A stretch of DNA of 64,000 nt from Pseudorhizobium endolithicum (GCF_902153245.2 NZ_CABFWF030000012.1:312501-376500); one strand, 5' to 3'. Positions 47,196-60,264 are shown, numbered from the stretch's first letter. The notes: generated from the sequence alone by a model not told the origin. Numbers and translations: made by a program.

Positions 47196-47972
47196 ATGCG
47201 CCCCGACCGTGCCTTCTTCTATGCGCTTGCCGACGCGGCCAAGGCGGAGACCCTGCCGCGTTTCCGTACCGGCGCCTATGTGACGAACAAGCTGGAGGGT
47301 GGCTTCGATCCGGTGACGGAAGGGGACCAGGCGGCCGAAAGCGCTATCCGGGCGCTTATCGAGCAGCGGTTCCCGGACCATGGCATTCTGGGAGAAGAGC
47401 ACGAGAATATCGGGCTCGACCGCGAGAATATCTGGGTCATCGACCCGATCGACGGCACCAGGGCCTTCATCTCCGGAGTTCCCGTCTGGGGCACGCTCAT
47501 CGGCTTCCAGAGCGGCGGCCGCTCGGTCATGGGACTGATGGACCAGCCGTTCACCGGCGAACGCTATTTCGCGGACGGCGAACGGTCCTGGTACAGCGGC
47601 CCGGACGGGGAGCGGCAAATCAGGACGCGCGCCTGTGAGCGGTTGTCGCAAGCGATCCTCTTCACGACATCACCGCACATCTTCACGGGCCAGGATGCCG
47701 AGCGCTACCGGGCAGTGGAGCGTCACGTGCGGCTGTTCCGCTACGGAACCGATTGCTATGCCTATGCGCTGCTTGCCTCGGGCCATGTCGACCTGGTGAT
47801 CGAGAATTCGCTCAAGCCCTATGACGTCGGTGCGCTCATTCCACTGATCGAGCATGCGGGCGGGGTGATCACCACCTGGGATGGCGGGCGGCCGGAGGGG
47901 GGCGGCAATATCGTGGCGGCGGGTAGCCGGGCGCTCCACGAGCAGGCGATGAGCATCCTCAACGGCGCCTGA
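47196..47972 (+). CDS. hisN: Inositol-monophosphatase-family histidinol-phosphatase
   Basis: The 258-residue protein has the IMPase metal-site motifs GEEHENIG, DPIDGTRAFISG and the late KPYDVGALIPLIEHAGG. This branch in rhizobia includes the histidinol-phosphate phosphatase that completes histidine synthesis; myo-inositol phosphatase activity is the alternative. AGAGGTTTTC precedes ATG 47196, which is preferred over the longer frame. Confidence 0.85.
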   Translation: MRPDRAFFYALADAAKAETLPRFRTGAYVTNKLEGGFDPVTEGDQAAESAIRALIEQRFPDHGILGEEHENIGLDRENIWVIDPIDGTRAFISGVPVWGTLIGFQSGGRSVMGLMDQPFTGERYFADGERSWYSGPDGERQIRTRACERLSQAILFTTSPHIFTGQDAERYRAVERHVRLFRYGTDCYAYALLASGHVDLVIENSLKPYDVGALIPLIEHAGGVITTWDGGRPEGGGNIVAAGSRALHEQAMSILNGA

Positions 47973-47977
47973 GGGTC

Positions 47978-48946
47978 TCAGGCGGCAGTCTCCGAAAGAT
48001 CCATGCCACCGTCCAGCCCCGGCATGAATGCCTCGATCGCGGCGAGCGCCTGGGCGCGATAGACGTCGCGCTCCTGAAGAAGCTCGTGGCGGCCGCCGTT
48101 GATGGTCACCAGCTGACCGGCGCGGAAGTTTCGCGACAGATCTTCCTGTACCGAATAGGGGATGACGCCGTCGAGGACCGGGGCGACGATCAGCGTCGGG
48201 ATGGTGATCTCCGTCAGATGTTCCTGCAGGGAGACTCGGCGCGCCGCCTTGAGCGTCTCGTGCAGCCAGCGGAAGGTGGGAGCGGCGATGGTGAGTTCAG
48301 GATGCGCGGCGATGATCGCGGCGTTGCGGGCGAAGCGGCCGGAATCCGATGTCAGGGGATTGCCCGGAAACGGCCTTTGGCTGCGGTCCGCGCCGGTGGA
48401 AAGCCGCCCGAGGCCGATCCAGGACATGAGCGCCGCCAAGGGCCGGATGATGCCGATCGGCAGCCGCTCGTGCCGCAGGCCGACATAGGGGGCGAGAAGC
48501 GCCATCCGGCTGATGCGGTTGGAGAGCCGCGGGGCGGAAGACAGGGCGATCAGTGCGCCCGTCGAGTGGGCGACCAAGAAAAAGGGCAGGCGCGTATCGG
48601 GAAGGACGACCTGTTCCAGGAAGATGGACAGGTCGCGCTCATAGTCCCGGAAGCGCCGTACATGGCCTTTCCGCGAGTTCTTGAGAACCCGCTCGGAACC
48701 GCCCTGGCCGCGCAGGTCGAAGGTGGCGACCCAAAGGCCCATGGCGTTGAGATCGCGGATGGTCTCGAAATACTTCTCGATGAACTCGTTGCGGCCGTGC
48801 AGAAGGACCACCGTCCCGCGGGCCGGCGACAGCTCGGAGCGGAAGATCGCGTAGCGCAGCTTCAGCCCCTTGTGGCCGGTGAAGTAGCCGGCGGTGAAAT
48901 TGGCGGGGGCGGGATTGTCGGGCGTCAGATGAAGGATGTCCGGCAT
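47978..48946 (-). CDS. Alpha/beta hydrolase (lysophospholipase/monoacylglycerol lipase-like)
   Basis: The roughly 322-residue protein has an alpha/beta hydrolase core: VVLLHGRNEFIEKYFETI (oxyanion loop), the nucleophile elbow VAHSTGA with Ser, LIVAPVLDGVIPY (Asp) and NGGRHELLQERD (His). Related enzymes cleave lysophospholipids or monoacylglycerols. The start MPDILHLTP is chosen because the longer frame is of low quality. It is convergent with the IMPase gene (five-base gap). Confidence 0.86.
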   Translation of the reverse strand: MPDILHLTPDNPAPANFTAGYFTGHKGLKLRYAIFRSELSPARGTVVLLHGRNEFIEKYFETIRDLNAMGLWVATFDLRGQGGSERVLKNSRKGHVRRFRDYERDLSIFLEQVVLPDTRLPFFLVAHSTGALIALSSAPRLSNRISRMALLAPYVGLRHERLPIGIIRPLAALMSWIGLGRLSTGADRSQRPFPGNPLTSDSGRFARNAAIIAAHPELTIAAPTFRWLHETLKAARRVSLQEHLTEITIPTLIVAPVLDGVIPYSVQEDLSRNFRAGQLVTINGGRHELLQERDVYRAQALAAIEAFMPGLDGGMDLSETAA

Positions 48947-49195
48947 CGGTCCTGGGCTCGCGGCGGTGTTGCGTCCAGCGATAGGCTCTCGTCCGGGAAG
49001 GTCAAGGAAAAAAGCCGGGGCGGCGGGTTCTGGACCCATCGTCCCGGCGAGCGGACTGAAGAGAAGGGACGTGGCTTCAGTCGATGGCGGCGCTTCGTCC
49101 GCCGATCCATCCCCTTGTATGCCGCCGATGCTGAACCCCCGCGAAATCCGCCGTTCATCTGTCGTTCATGGTCCGCAGCGGCTGCTGCGGAAGGT

Positions 49196-49225
49196 CTTGA
49201 AGGGCCGTCAGGCAATTCCCATCTT
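49196..49225 (+). promoter_or_regulatory. RpoH (sigma-32) promoter of hsp20
   Basis: CTTGAA at 49196-49201 and CCCATCTT at 49218-49225 are spaced by 16 bases, close to the heat-shock sigma consensus (CTTGAA, 13-17 bases, CCCCATNT). The predicted transcript would begin right at the ROSE-like leader. Confidence 0.75.
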
Positions 49226-49229
49226 GATG

Positions 49230-49329
49230 CTGCGGGCGCCGTAAGGGCCCGCGGAACGCCCGCCGCATCGCCACCCGGGATGAGGCGGGATCAAAAAAAC
49301 CGCAACACGTCGCTTCCCAGGAGGACAGA
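49230..49329 (+). promoter_or_regulatory. ROSE-type RNA thermometer in the hsp20 leader
   Basis: The 100-base leader folds into successive hairpins: GCGGGC/GCCCGC (49232-49252), CCCGCC-GCATC with GATG-AGGCGGG (about 49258-49290), and a last weak hairpin in which TCGCT (49310-49314) pairs with AGGA of the AGGAGG ribosome-binding site (49319-49324) across a TCCC loop. The U(U/C)GCU-AGGA pairing is the ROSE hallmark: it hides the start signal at normal temperature and melts on heating. Confidence 0.75.
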
Positions 49330-49812
49330 ATGCGTCACGTCGATTTCTCTCCGCTCTATCGCTCCACCGTCGGCTTCGACCGTCTTTTCAACCTGCTCGA
49401 CACCCGCGGGCAGCCGGAGCAGGCCCAGACCTATCCGCCCTACAACATCGAGCGCACGGGCGATAACACCTATCGCATCACCATGGCCGTCGCCGGCTTC
49501 GACGAGAAGGAACTCTCCATCGAAGCGCATGCGCATGTGCTGACCGTCAAGGGCGAAAAGACCGAGGAAGACAAGGCCGAGCAGAGCGAATACCTGTATC
49601 GCGGTATCGCCAAGCGCGCCTTCGAGCGCCGTTTCCAGCTCGCCGATCATGTGGAGGTCCAGTCCGCTTCGCTGAAGAACGGCCTTCTCCACATCGACCT
49701 TCTCCGGAACATTCCGGAAGCCATGAAGCCGCGCCGCATCGCAATCGCCGCCGAAGCGGGCGATGCCCCGAAGACCATCGAAGCGCAGGTCGCTCCGCAG
49801 CAGGTCAACTAA
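49330..49812 (+). CDS. Small heat-shock protein (Hsp20/IbpA family)
   Basis: The 160-residue protein starts MRHVDFSPLYRSTVGFDRLFNLLD, the rhizobial IbpA-like N-terminus, followed by an alpha-crystallin domain with YNIERTGDNTYRITMAVAGF and the end of the domain RRFQLADHVEVQSASLKNGLL. A C-terminal IxI-like PRRIAI motif is present. It binds unfolding proteins for later refolding by DnaK. Control is by an RpoH promoter and a ROSE-like leader. Confidence 0.95.
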   Translation: MRHVDFSPLYRSTVGFDRLFNLLDTRGQPEQAQTYPPYNIERTGDNTYRITMAVAGFDEKELSIEAHAHVLTVKGEKTEEDKAEQSEYLYRGIAKRAFERRFQLADHVEVQSASLKNGLLHIDLLRNIPEAMKPRRIAIAAEAGDAPKTIEAQVAPQQVN

Positions 49813-49839
49813 GACTTTACTGCCTCTCCCAAGGCTCGG

Positions 49840-49870
49840 ACGGCTCCTCCTGGCGGAGGGGCCGTTTTTT
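49840..49870 (+). terminator. Rho-independent terminator of hsp20
   Basis: ACGGCTCCTCC and GGAGGGGCCGT form an 11-bp stem with one G-U pair and a four-base loop, followed by TTTTTT; 28 bases past the hsp20 stop. Confidence 0.9.
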
Positions 49871-49892
49871 GGTCCACGGTCAAGGCAAAACG

Positions 49893-49937
49893 TTGATCGT
49901 GCGGGACAGTCATTATAATGTATTGACATTGTCGATA
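49893..49937 (+). promoter_or_regulatory. mazEF promoter and operator
   Basis: A TATAAT -10 box (49914-49919) lies 15 bases after TTGATC (49893-49898). Just downstream TATTGACA and TGTCGATA form a near-perfect palindrome with a one-base centre (49921-49937), ending before the antitoxin ribosome-binding site. Confidence 0.6.
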
Positions 49938-49950
49938 CGGGAGCGTGGAG

Positions 49951-50193
49951 ATGCGGGTAACCGTCAAGAAGTGGGGTAACAGTGCGGCAGTTCGCATTCC
50001 GGCAGCTGTGATGGAGGCCGCGCGTATCGAGACCGATGCCGTTGTCGATGTCTCCGAAGAGAATGGTCGAATTGTTATCGTGCCGTTGCGGACGGAGGTC
50101 CGCGACCTCGATGCCCTTATCTCCAAGATGACCGTCCACAACCTCCATGAGGAGGCTGACTTCGGCGTACCGGTCGGTCGCGAAGCTTTGTGA
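49951..50193 (+). CDS. mazE: MazE-type antitoxin
   Basis: The 80-residue protein begins MRVTVKKWGNSAAVRIPAAVMEAARI, an AbrB/MazE-fold DNA-binding domain, with an acidic, flexible C-terminus (ALISKMTVHNLHEEADFGVPV) for toxin binding. Start ATG 49951 has GGGAG upstream. It overlaps the mazF start (TGATG), the standard coupling. Confidence 0.9.
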   Translation: MRVTVKKWGNSAAVRIPAAVMEAARIETDAVVDVSEENGRIVIVPLRTEVRDLDALISKMTVHNLHEEADFGVPVGREAL

Positions 50194-50528
50194 TGGTTGC
50201 CGAATACGTGCCTGAGGCGGGAGATGTGGTCTGGCTGCAGTTCTCGCCACAGGCGGGGCACGAGCAGGCGGGGCATCGGCCGGCTGTCGTGCTGAGCCCT
50301 GCCAGCTACAATCGGTTCGGTCTCATGTTGTGCTGTCCGATGACGACGAAGACGAAGGGTTACCCATTTGAAGTTGCTATCGAGGATGGCCGTGGCGGTG
50401 TAGCATTGGCGGATCAGATCAAGAGCCTGGACTGGCGTTCCCGGAACGCCCGGCAAAAGGGCCGGGTCTCGCGGCAGGAACTTGAAGAAATCCGAGCGAA
50501 GGCAGTGGCTTTGCTTGGGTACTCCTAA
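50193..50528 (+). CDS. mazF: MazF-type mRNA interferase toxin
   Basis: The 111-residue protein has the PemK/MazF SH3-like fold signature: EAGDVVWLQFSPQAGHEQAGHRPAVVLSP and MLCCPMTTKTKGYPFEV, then DQIKSLDWRSR. It cleaves mRNA at short sites when free of MazE. It ends four bases inside the convergent threonine-aldolase gene. Confidence 0.92.
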   Translation: MVAEYVPEAGDVVWLQFSPQAGHEQAGHRPAVVLSPASYNRFGLMLCCPMTTKTKGYPFEVAIEDGRGGVALADQIKSLDWRSRNARQKGRVSRQELEEIRAKAVALLGYS

Positions 50529-51571
50529 GCGATTACCTTCAGGAACGCGTCTACATCCTCTGCGGTCGTTGCGAAACTGCTAACGAGTCGGATCAGCATC
50601 TCGTCTTCGCCGACGAGTTCGGCCATGTCGCGCGGCTCGAGCCAGTCGTAGAACCGGGCGCCCTTCTCCTCGGCCGCCTTGGCTGCCGTCTTTGGGACGA
50701 TCGCGAAGACCTCATTGGATTGGGTGGGCCAGGCAAGGCGGGCGCTGTTGGAGGTCGAGATGCCGGCGCGCAGGCGATCCGCCATGGCATTGGCATGGGC
50801 GGCAAGCTCCAGCCACAATCCGTCCTTCAGATAGGCTTCGAACTGGGCGGCGATGAAGCGCGACTTGGAAAAGAGCTGCGCCGTGCGCTTGCGGATGAAG
50901 GGCAGTTCCTTCGCCATCGCCGGATCGAAGAAGACGATGGCCTCGGCACACCAGCAGCCGTTCTTCGTGCCACCGAAGGAGAGGATGTCGACGCCGCGCT
51001 TCCAGGTCATCTCCGCCGGCGTCGTGCCGAGCGCCGCCAGCGCGTTGGCGAAGCGGGCGCCGTCCATGTGGAGCGGCAGGCCGTGGGTCCTGGCGGTGGC
51101 CGAGACCGCTTCGATTTCCTCCAGTGTATAGACGCTGCCGACTTCCGTCGCCTGCGTCATGGTGATCGCGGCGGCGCGTCCGTGGTGGACGGCGTCCTGC
51201 GGATAGCGGGCGATCCTCCCTTCCAGGCTGGCGATCTCCATTTTGCCCAGTGCCCCTTCAACCGGCACCATGCGCATGCCGCTGAAGAAGTCGGGCGCTC
51301 CGCATTCGTCCTCGATGACATGGGCCTCGGAGTGGCAGAAGACGACGCCGCCCGGCCGGGCGATGCTGGCGAGCGACAGCGAGTTGGCGGCAGTCCCGGT
51401 GGCGACGAAGAAGACCGCCACCTCGCGCTCGAAGATCTCGTTGAATCGCTGCTCGATGGCGCGGTCGAGTTCACTCGTACCGTAGGCGGCGGCAAAGCGC
51501 GTGGATTCGCGCAGCAGGCGCTCGTTGATGGCCGGGTGGGCGCCGGCCCAGTTGTCGGAGGCAAAGAACAT
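50525..51571 (-). CDS. ltaE: Low-specificity L-threonine aldolase (beta-eliminating lyase family)
   Basis: The 348-residue PLP enzyme has the Schiff-base lysine Lys203 in ILSFGGTKNGCWCAE, Asp170 in PLHMDGARF and the N-terminal FFASDNWAG. It splits threonine or allo-threonine into glycine and acetaldehyde. GGAATTTCG precedes the ATG. It overlaps the mazF stop region by four bases at its own 3' end. Confidence 0.93.
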   Translation of the reverse strand: MFFASDNWAGAHPAINERLLRESTRFAAAYGTSELDRAIEQRFNEIFEREVAVFFVATGTAANSLSLASIARPGGVVFCHSEAHVIEDECGAPDFFSGMRMVPVEGALGKMEIASLEGRIARYPQDAVHHGRAAAITMTQATEVGSVYTLEEIEAVSATARTHGLPLHMDGARFANALAALGTTPAEMTWKRGVDILSFGGTKNGCWCAEAIVFFDPAMAKELPFIRKRTAQLFSKSRFIAAQFEAYLKDGLWLELAAHANAMADRLRAGISTSNSARLAWPTQSNEVFAIVPKTAAKAAEEKGARFYDWLEPRDMAELVGEDEMLIRLVSSFATTAEDVDAFLKVIA

Positions 51572-51945
51572 CGAAATTCCATCGGTGATGGGAGAGGTTC
51601 GAACTTAATTGAACTTCAGCGGGGATCAATGCGCCATCGAACGCAGTTGGAGCAAGGCAACAAGTGGTGGCGCGCAGAAGTTTTGGGGCAAGAAAATTAG
51701 CCCTTTCTGCCGGCCCGCCTAATCTTCTTTCAATACGTCGGGAAAAAATGGGGGTGGGCATATTGTGGTGTCACGGGTTCTATGTCATAGAAAAGCGAGA
51801 AATAGGTCAAGTGTGTTGTCCTATTTCTTCCAGTCCAGCCGATGGTGAGGTCATCAGGCGATCCTGCGGGATGCGCCATTCGTCGACCGCTTCGGCTGCC
51901 GCCATAGCCAAAACTGCCTAGTCCTGCGGGACCGGAGGAGTGACC
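51572..51945. other. Intergenic region upstream of gltB
   Basis: About 370 bases between divergent ltaE and gltB, with relatively AT-rich DNA around 51740-51830. It contains a perfect 9-bp inverted repeat at 51798-51828. No gene or RNA is supported; the gltB promoter should lie here. Confidence 0.45.
51798..51828 (+). promoter_or_regulatory. 9-bp inverted repeat in the gltB leader
   Basis: AGAAATAGG (51798-51806) and CCTATTTCT (51820-51828) form a perfect repeat with a 13-base spacer, about 120 bases upstream of gltB. It may be an operator or an RNA leader hairpin. Confidence 0.4.
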
Positions 51946-56658
<4,713 letters not shown>

Positions 56659-56676
56659 TTGGAGATTTGGAAGTGC

Positions 56677-56701
56677 TGTGATATGACGTTGTTATATCAC
56701 A
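56677..56701 (+). promoter_or_regulatory. 25-bp inverted-repeat operator of the vapBC between gltB and gltD
   Basis: TGTGATAT (56677-56684) and ATATCACA (56694-56701) are perfect 8-bp half-sites separated by nine bases, ending 14 bases before the antitoxin start. The geometry (8-9-8) is the same as in the other vapBC module at 19571-19595. Confidence 0.75.
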
Positions 56702-56715
56702 ATGCGGAGGCGCTG

Positions 56716-56991
56716 ATGAACGAGCATTCGGGTGTGAAGATCGCGCAGGTATTCAATAACGGCCGCAGCCGCGCCATTCGTATTCCGAAGGAATTCGAAT
56801 TTGACGCTGACAAGGTGGAAATCCGGATGAATAAAAAAGGGGATTTGGTTGTCCACCCACTGAGGCGCGGTTCATTACTGGAAGTACTGGCAACGTTGGA
56901 ACCGCTAGGACCAGACGACTCCATGCCGGAAATTGATGATCTTCCGCCCGTCGAAGATGAGGACATCTTCGGTTGGTTCAAAGAAACATGA
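56716..56991 (+). CDS. vapB: AbrB-fold antitoxin (VapB)
   Basis: The 91-residue protein has the AbrB-type N-terminus KIAQVFNNGRSRAIRIPKEFEF followed by DKVEIRMNKKGDLVVHPL and an acidic tail (PEIDDLPPVEDEDIFGWF). Start ATG 56716 has a GGAGG site at ideal spacing; the longer frame back into gltB is rejected. Base composition is AT-richer than that of gltB. It overlaps vapC (ATGA). Confidence 0.9.
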   Translation: MNEHSGVKIAQVFNNGRSRAIRIPKEFEFDADKVEIRMNKKGDLVVHPLRRGSLLEVLATLEPLGPDDSMPEIDDLPPVEDEDIFGWFKET

Positions 56992-57386
56992 GGTATCTCC
57001 TCGATACGAATATTGTTTCGGACATGATGCGCAATCCGCAAGGAGCTGTGTTTGCTCATATAGAGCGTGTCGGCGAGGAATGTGTCTTTACGAGCATCAT
57101 CGTCACGGCGGAATTGCGGTTTGGTGTTGAAAAGAAAAAATCGCCGAAGCTCGCGCAACGTCTGGAAATGATCTTGATGCGACTTCCAGTGGAAGGCTTT
57201 TCCGCCCCGTTAGACCAACATTACGGTCGCTGCCGGGCGACGCTTGCATCTGCCGGCCAGCCGATCGGCGACATGGACATGCTGATCGCCGCTCATGCGC
57301 TCGCTCTGGACGCTGTGCTGGTGACGAACAACGAAAGCGAGTTTTCCCGGGTGCCGGGATTGAAGATCGAGAACTGGCTGCGATAG
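56988..57386 (+). CDS. vapC: PIN-domain toxin VapC (FitB-like)
   Basis: The 132-residue PIN ribonuclease shows MRYLLDTNIVSDMMRNP with Asp6, Glu42 in SIIVTAELRFGVEKK, and the Asp95/Asp97 pair in PIGDMDMLIAAHALALDAVLVTNN, the full acidic active site. It is of the FitB/VapC type. Sequence is AT-richer than in the flanking gltB and gltD. It ends 21 bases before gltD. Confidence 0.92.
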   Translation: MRYLLDTNIVSDMMRNPQGAVFAHIERVGEECVFTSIIVTAELRFGVEKKKSPKLAQRLEMILMRLPVEGFSAPLDQHYGRCRATLASAGQPIGDMDMLIAAHALALDAVLVTNNESEFSRVPGLKIENWLR

Positions 57387-57407
57387 CGGCGAAGTAGGGG
57401 TTTAGAC

Positions 57408-58862
57408 ATGGGCAAGGTAACGGGTTTCATGGAGATCGACCGGCAGGTGATCAAGTACCAGCCGGCATCCGACCGCATACGCCATTTCCGCGAGTTCACC
57501 ATTCCCATGTCGGATGCGGAAGTGACCAAGCAGGCGGCCCGCTGCATGGATTGCGGCATTCCCTATTGCCATGGTCCGACCGGCTGTCCGGTGCACAACC
57601 AGATCCCGGACTGGAACGACCTCGTCTACAACAACAAGTGGGAGGAGGCGATCCGCAACCTCCACTCCACCAACAACTTCCCGGAATTCACCGGCCGCGT
57701 CTGCCCGGCACCTTGCGAGGAGGCCTGCACGCTGAACCTCGAGGATGCGCCGGTCGCCATCAAGACGATCGAGCAGGCGCTTGCCGACAAGGCCTATGAG
57801 CTCGGCTATATCGGTCCGCAGCCGGCAACCGTTCATACCGGAAAGAAGGTGGCGATCATCGGCTCCGGTCCCGCAGGCATGGCCGCCGCGCAGCAGCTGG
57901 GCCGCGCGGGCCACGACGTGCATGTCTACGAGCGCGAGACGAAGCCGGGCGGGCTGCTGCGCTACGGAATCCCAGACTTCAAGCTGGAAAAGAACTTCAT
58001 CGACCGTCGCATCGAGCAGATGAAGGGCGAGGGCGTCACCTTCCATTGCGGCGTCAATATCGGCGTGGATGTGCCGGTGGAGCAGCTCATTTCCGAACAT
58101 GATGCCGTTCTTTACTGCGGCGGCTCGGAAACGCCGCGGCCGGCCGGGATCCCGGGTGCGGACCTCCAGGGCGTTTACGATGCCATGCCCTATCTCGTGC
58201 AGCAGAACCGCCGCGTGGGCCGCGAGAACATCGACAGCATTGGCTGGCCGTCCGATCCGATCCTGGCAGGGGCCAAGCACGTCGTTGTCGTGGGTGGCGG
58301 CGATACGGCCTCGGACTGCGTCGGCACCGCCTTCCGCCAGGGTGCGGTCAAGGTCACGCAGCTCGACATCCGCCCGCAGCCGCCGGAGAAGGAAGACAAG
58401 CTTGCGGTGTGGCCGTTCTGGGCGACGAAGATGCGCACATCGTCCTCGCAGGCCGAAGGCGCCATCCGGGAGTTCCAGGTTGCGACGCTGGAGTTCGTCG
58501 GCGAGGACGGTCATCTCACGGGTGTGCGTTGCTGTGAGGTGGACGAGCGCCGCAAGCCGATCGCCGGTACGGAATTCATCATCAAGGCAGACCTCGCCTT
58601 CATCGCCATCGGCTTTTCCGGACCGCTGAAGGACGGCGTGCTTGCCGAGCTCGACGGAAGGCTCGATCTCAATATCGACCGCCGCGGCTCGACCAACGTC
58701 GTCGCCAACGACCGGGACTACAAGACCTCGGTGGAGAAGTTCTGGGTCGCGGGCGACGTGCGCCGCGGGCAGTCGCTGGTTGTCTGGGCGATCCGCGAAG
58801 GCCGCCAGGCGGCGCGGGCGATCGACGAGGCGCTGATGGGGAGCTCGGTGCTGCCGCGGTAG
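57408..58862 (+). CDS. gltD: Glutamate synthase small subunit (NADPH-GOGAT beta)
   Basis: The 484-residue FAD/NADPH protein has the N-terminal Fe-S cysteines (RCMDCGIPYC, CPVHNQIPDW, CPAPCEEACTL) followed by FAD-binding VAIIGSGPAGMAAAQQLG and NADPH-binding VVVVGGGDTASDCVGTA. It passes electrons from NADPH to GltB. AAGTAGGGG precedes the ATG. Its normal partner gltB lies on the other side of the vapBC insertion. Confidence 0.96.
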   Translation: MGKVTGFMEIDRQVIKYQPASDRIRHFREFTIPMSDAEVTKQAARCMDCGIPYCHGPTGCPVHNQIPDWNDLVYNNKWEEAIRNLHSTNNFPEFTGRVCPAPCEEACTLNLEDAPVAIKTIEQALADKAYELGYIGPQPATVHTGKKVAIIGSGPAGMAAAQQLGRAGHDVHVYERETKPGGLLRYGIPDFKLEKNFIDRRIEQMKGEGVTFHCGVNIGVDVPVEQLISEHDAVLYCGGSETPRPAGIPGADLQGVYDAMPYLVQQNRRVGRENIDSIGWPSDPILAGAKHVVVVGGGDTASDCVGTAFRQGAVKVTQLDIRPQPPEKEDKLAVWPFWATKMRTSSSQAEGAIREFQVATLEFVGEDGHLTGVRCCEVDERRKPIAGTEFIIKADLAFIAIGFSGPLKDGVLAELDGRLDLNIDRRGSTNVVANDRDYKTSVEKFWVAGDVRRGQSLVVWAIREGRQAARAIDEALMGSSVLPR

Positions 58863-59049
58863 CACCGAACTATCCGCGCCGCGGCCTGTCCGCGAGACGG
58901 GCGCGTTCAGCGGGCGATCGAATTACTCACGGTGTACTCGTGGATCCTGAAGCCGGCATGAAGACGATCGGGAGAGGCGTTGAGCGTTGCCGCACCGAAT
59001 CGCCTCGTATCGGCGGCGGCGTGTGTCACGTTCCGGCCGGTTCATGTTC
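58863..59049. other. Intergenic region between gltD and the DUF459 gene
   Basis: About 190 bases between convergent genes. I see no clear terminator or gene. Confidence 0.3.
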
Positions 59050-60264
59050 CTATTGCGTCGATGACCGCTGATAGTCGTCGATGCGCCCCTTCGGCGCGGG
59101 GGGCAGCTCGCCGCGTTTGACCAGCATGTCGCGCGCCGATTCCACGAGCGGCGGAGGTGGCGGGGCGGCGCCGAGCAATTCGTTGCCGCCGTCGAGATCG
59201 GGGTCCATGAGGCTGATCGGCTGTACCGGAACCGCCGCCGTCGGCGACGGGGGCAGGGCCTGCAGATCGGGCAGGTTGCTGTCGTCGAGCTTCACCAGTT
59301 CCGGGCTCGCCATCTCGCCGAGGTGCCGTCGCGCGAACTTTTCCACGTAGAAGGCGAGCTTGCGCTTGCCGGCCGTGGTAAAGTTGATGCCGTCGGAACC
59401 GCGCAGGCGCGCCTGCTGGCCGTTCATGTCCGACCCGGTGACGATGAACTTGCCCTCCTCGTCGACGAAGCCGTCCCAGATGTCCACGAACTCCCCGCCG
59501 ACCTTTGCGACTTCCGTGCGGTAGATGCCGTTGAGCTTGACCGCGTCGCGCATCAGCGACGGCGACTGGAACGACGGCAGGCCGACCCACAGGAGCGGGA
59601 TCTTCCTCTGGGTAACGAGGGTGGCAAGGCCCTGGACACGCTTTTCGTATTCCTTGAACCAGGGGTCGCCCGGAAATTCGAGACTGCCGGCGGGTGTCTT
59701 CATCTGCTGGCGGTCATTCGCCCCGATCATGACGACGACGATGGCAGGCTTCGTCTCGTCCATCAGCGCGGGAAGCTGCACCGGCCAGTTGTAGTAGTCC
59801 TGGCGTACGAGGCCGGACGATCCGTTGCTCTTCTCCTCCACCACGACGCCGGGAGACTGTTCGAAGGCGGTGCCCAGTTCGTCGCCGAGACCGCCTGCGA
59901 GAAAGTCTCCCACGACCAGGATACGGCGGGCATCATCGAGTTTTGCAACGGGTTCCGGCTTGGGCGGTGCGGCCGGCGCCGCCGGACGGGGTGCTGCGGC
60001 CCGCGCGGGGGCGCGGTTGCGCGTGCGCTGTTGCTGGCGTTGCCGCTGCCGGCGCGGAGCGACATCGATGACCGATGGTTCCGGGTCGATATAGCGGCGT
60101 CCGCCGCCGAACAGCATTTCCAGGAGGTTGCGGCGCTGGACGCGCTCCTGCGCCTGCACCGGGGCAGGAGCGGACACAACGGGCATGGCGAGCGCCACCG
60201 TGACGACGATCGCCAGAAACCGGCTCACAATGCCTCTGCCGCCGAGCACCTGCAAAACCTTCAT
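59050..60264 (-). CDS. DUF459/SGNH-hydrolase-fold secreted protein lacking canonical catalytic residues
   Basis: The 404-residue protein has a signal peptide (FLAIVVTVALAMPVVSAPAP, cleavage near VQAQ), an Arg/Gln/Ala/Pro-rich linker (about 70-105), a DUF459 SGNH domain and a Pro-rich C-terminus. Block III (MIGANDRQ) is kept, but the block I GDS motif reads VVGDFLAGG (Ser replaced by Phe) and the block V DxxH reads DGINFTTAG (His replaced by Asn). The usual nucleophile and base are therefore absent. It sits 60 bases downstream of a lytic transglycosylase on the same strand, a conserved pairing in rhizobia suggesting a periplasmic cell-wall role. Confidence 0.85.
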   Translation of the reverse strand: MKVLQVLGGRGIVSRFLAIVVTVALAMPVVSAPAPVQAQERVQRRNLLEMLFGGGRRYIDPEPSVIDVAPRRQRQRQQQRTRNRAPARAAAPRPAAPAAPPKPEPVAKLDDARRILVVGDFLAGGLGDELGTAFEQSPGVVVEEKSNGSSGLVRQDYYNWPVQLPALMDETKPAIVVVMIGANDRQQMKTPAGSLEFPGDPWFKEYEKRVQGLATLVTQRKIPLLWVGLPSFQSPSLMRDAVKLNGIYRTEVAKVGGEFVDIWDGFVDEEGKFIVTGSDMNGQQARLRGSDGINFTTAGKRKLAFYVEKFARRHLGEMASPELVKLDDSNLPDLQALPPSPTAAVPVQPISLMDPDLDGGNELLGAAPPPPPLVESARDMLVKRGELPPAPKGRIDDYQRSSTQ

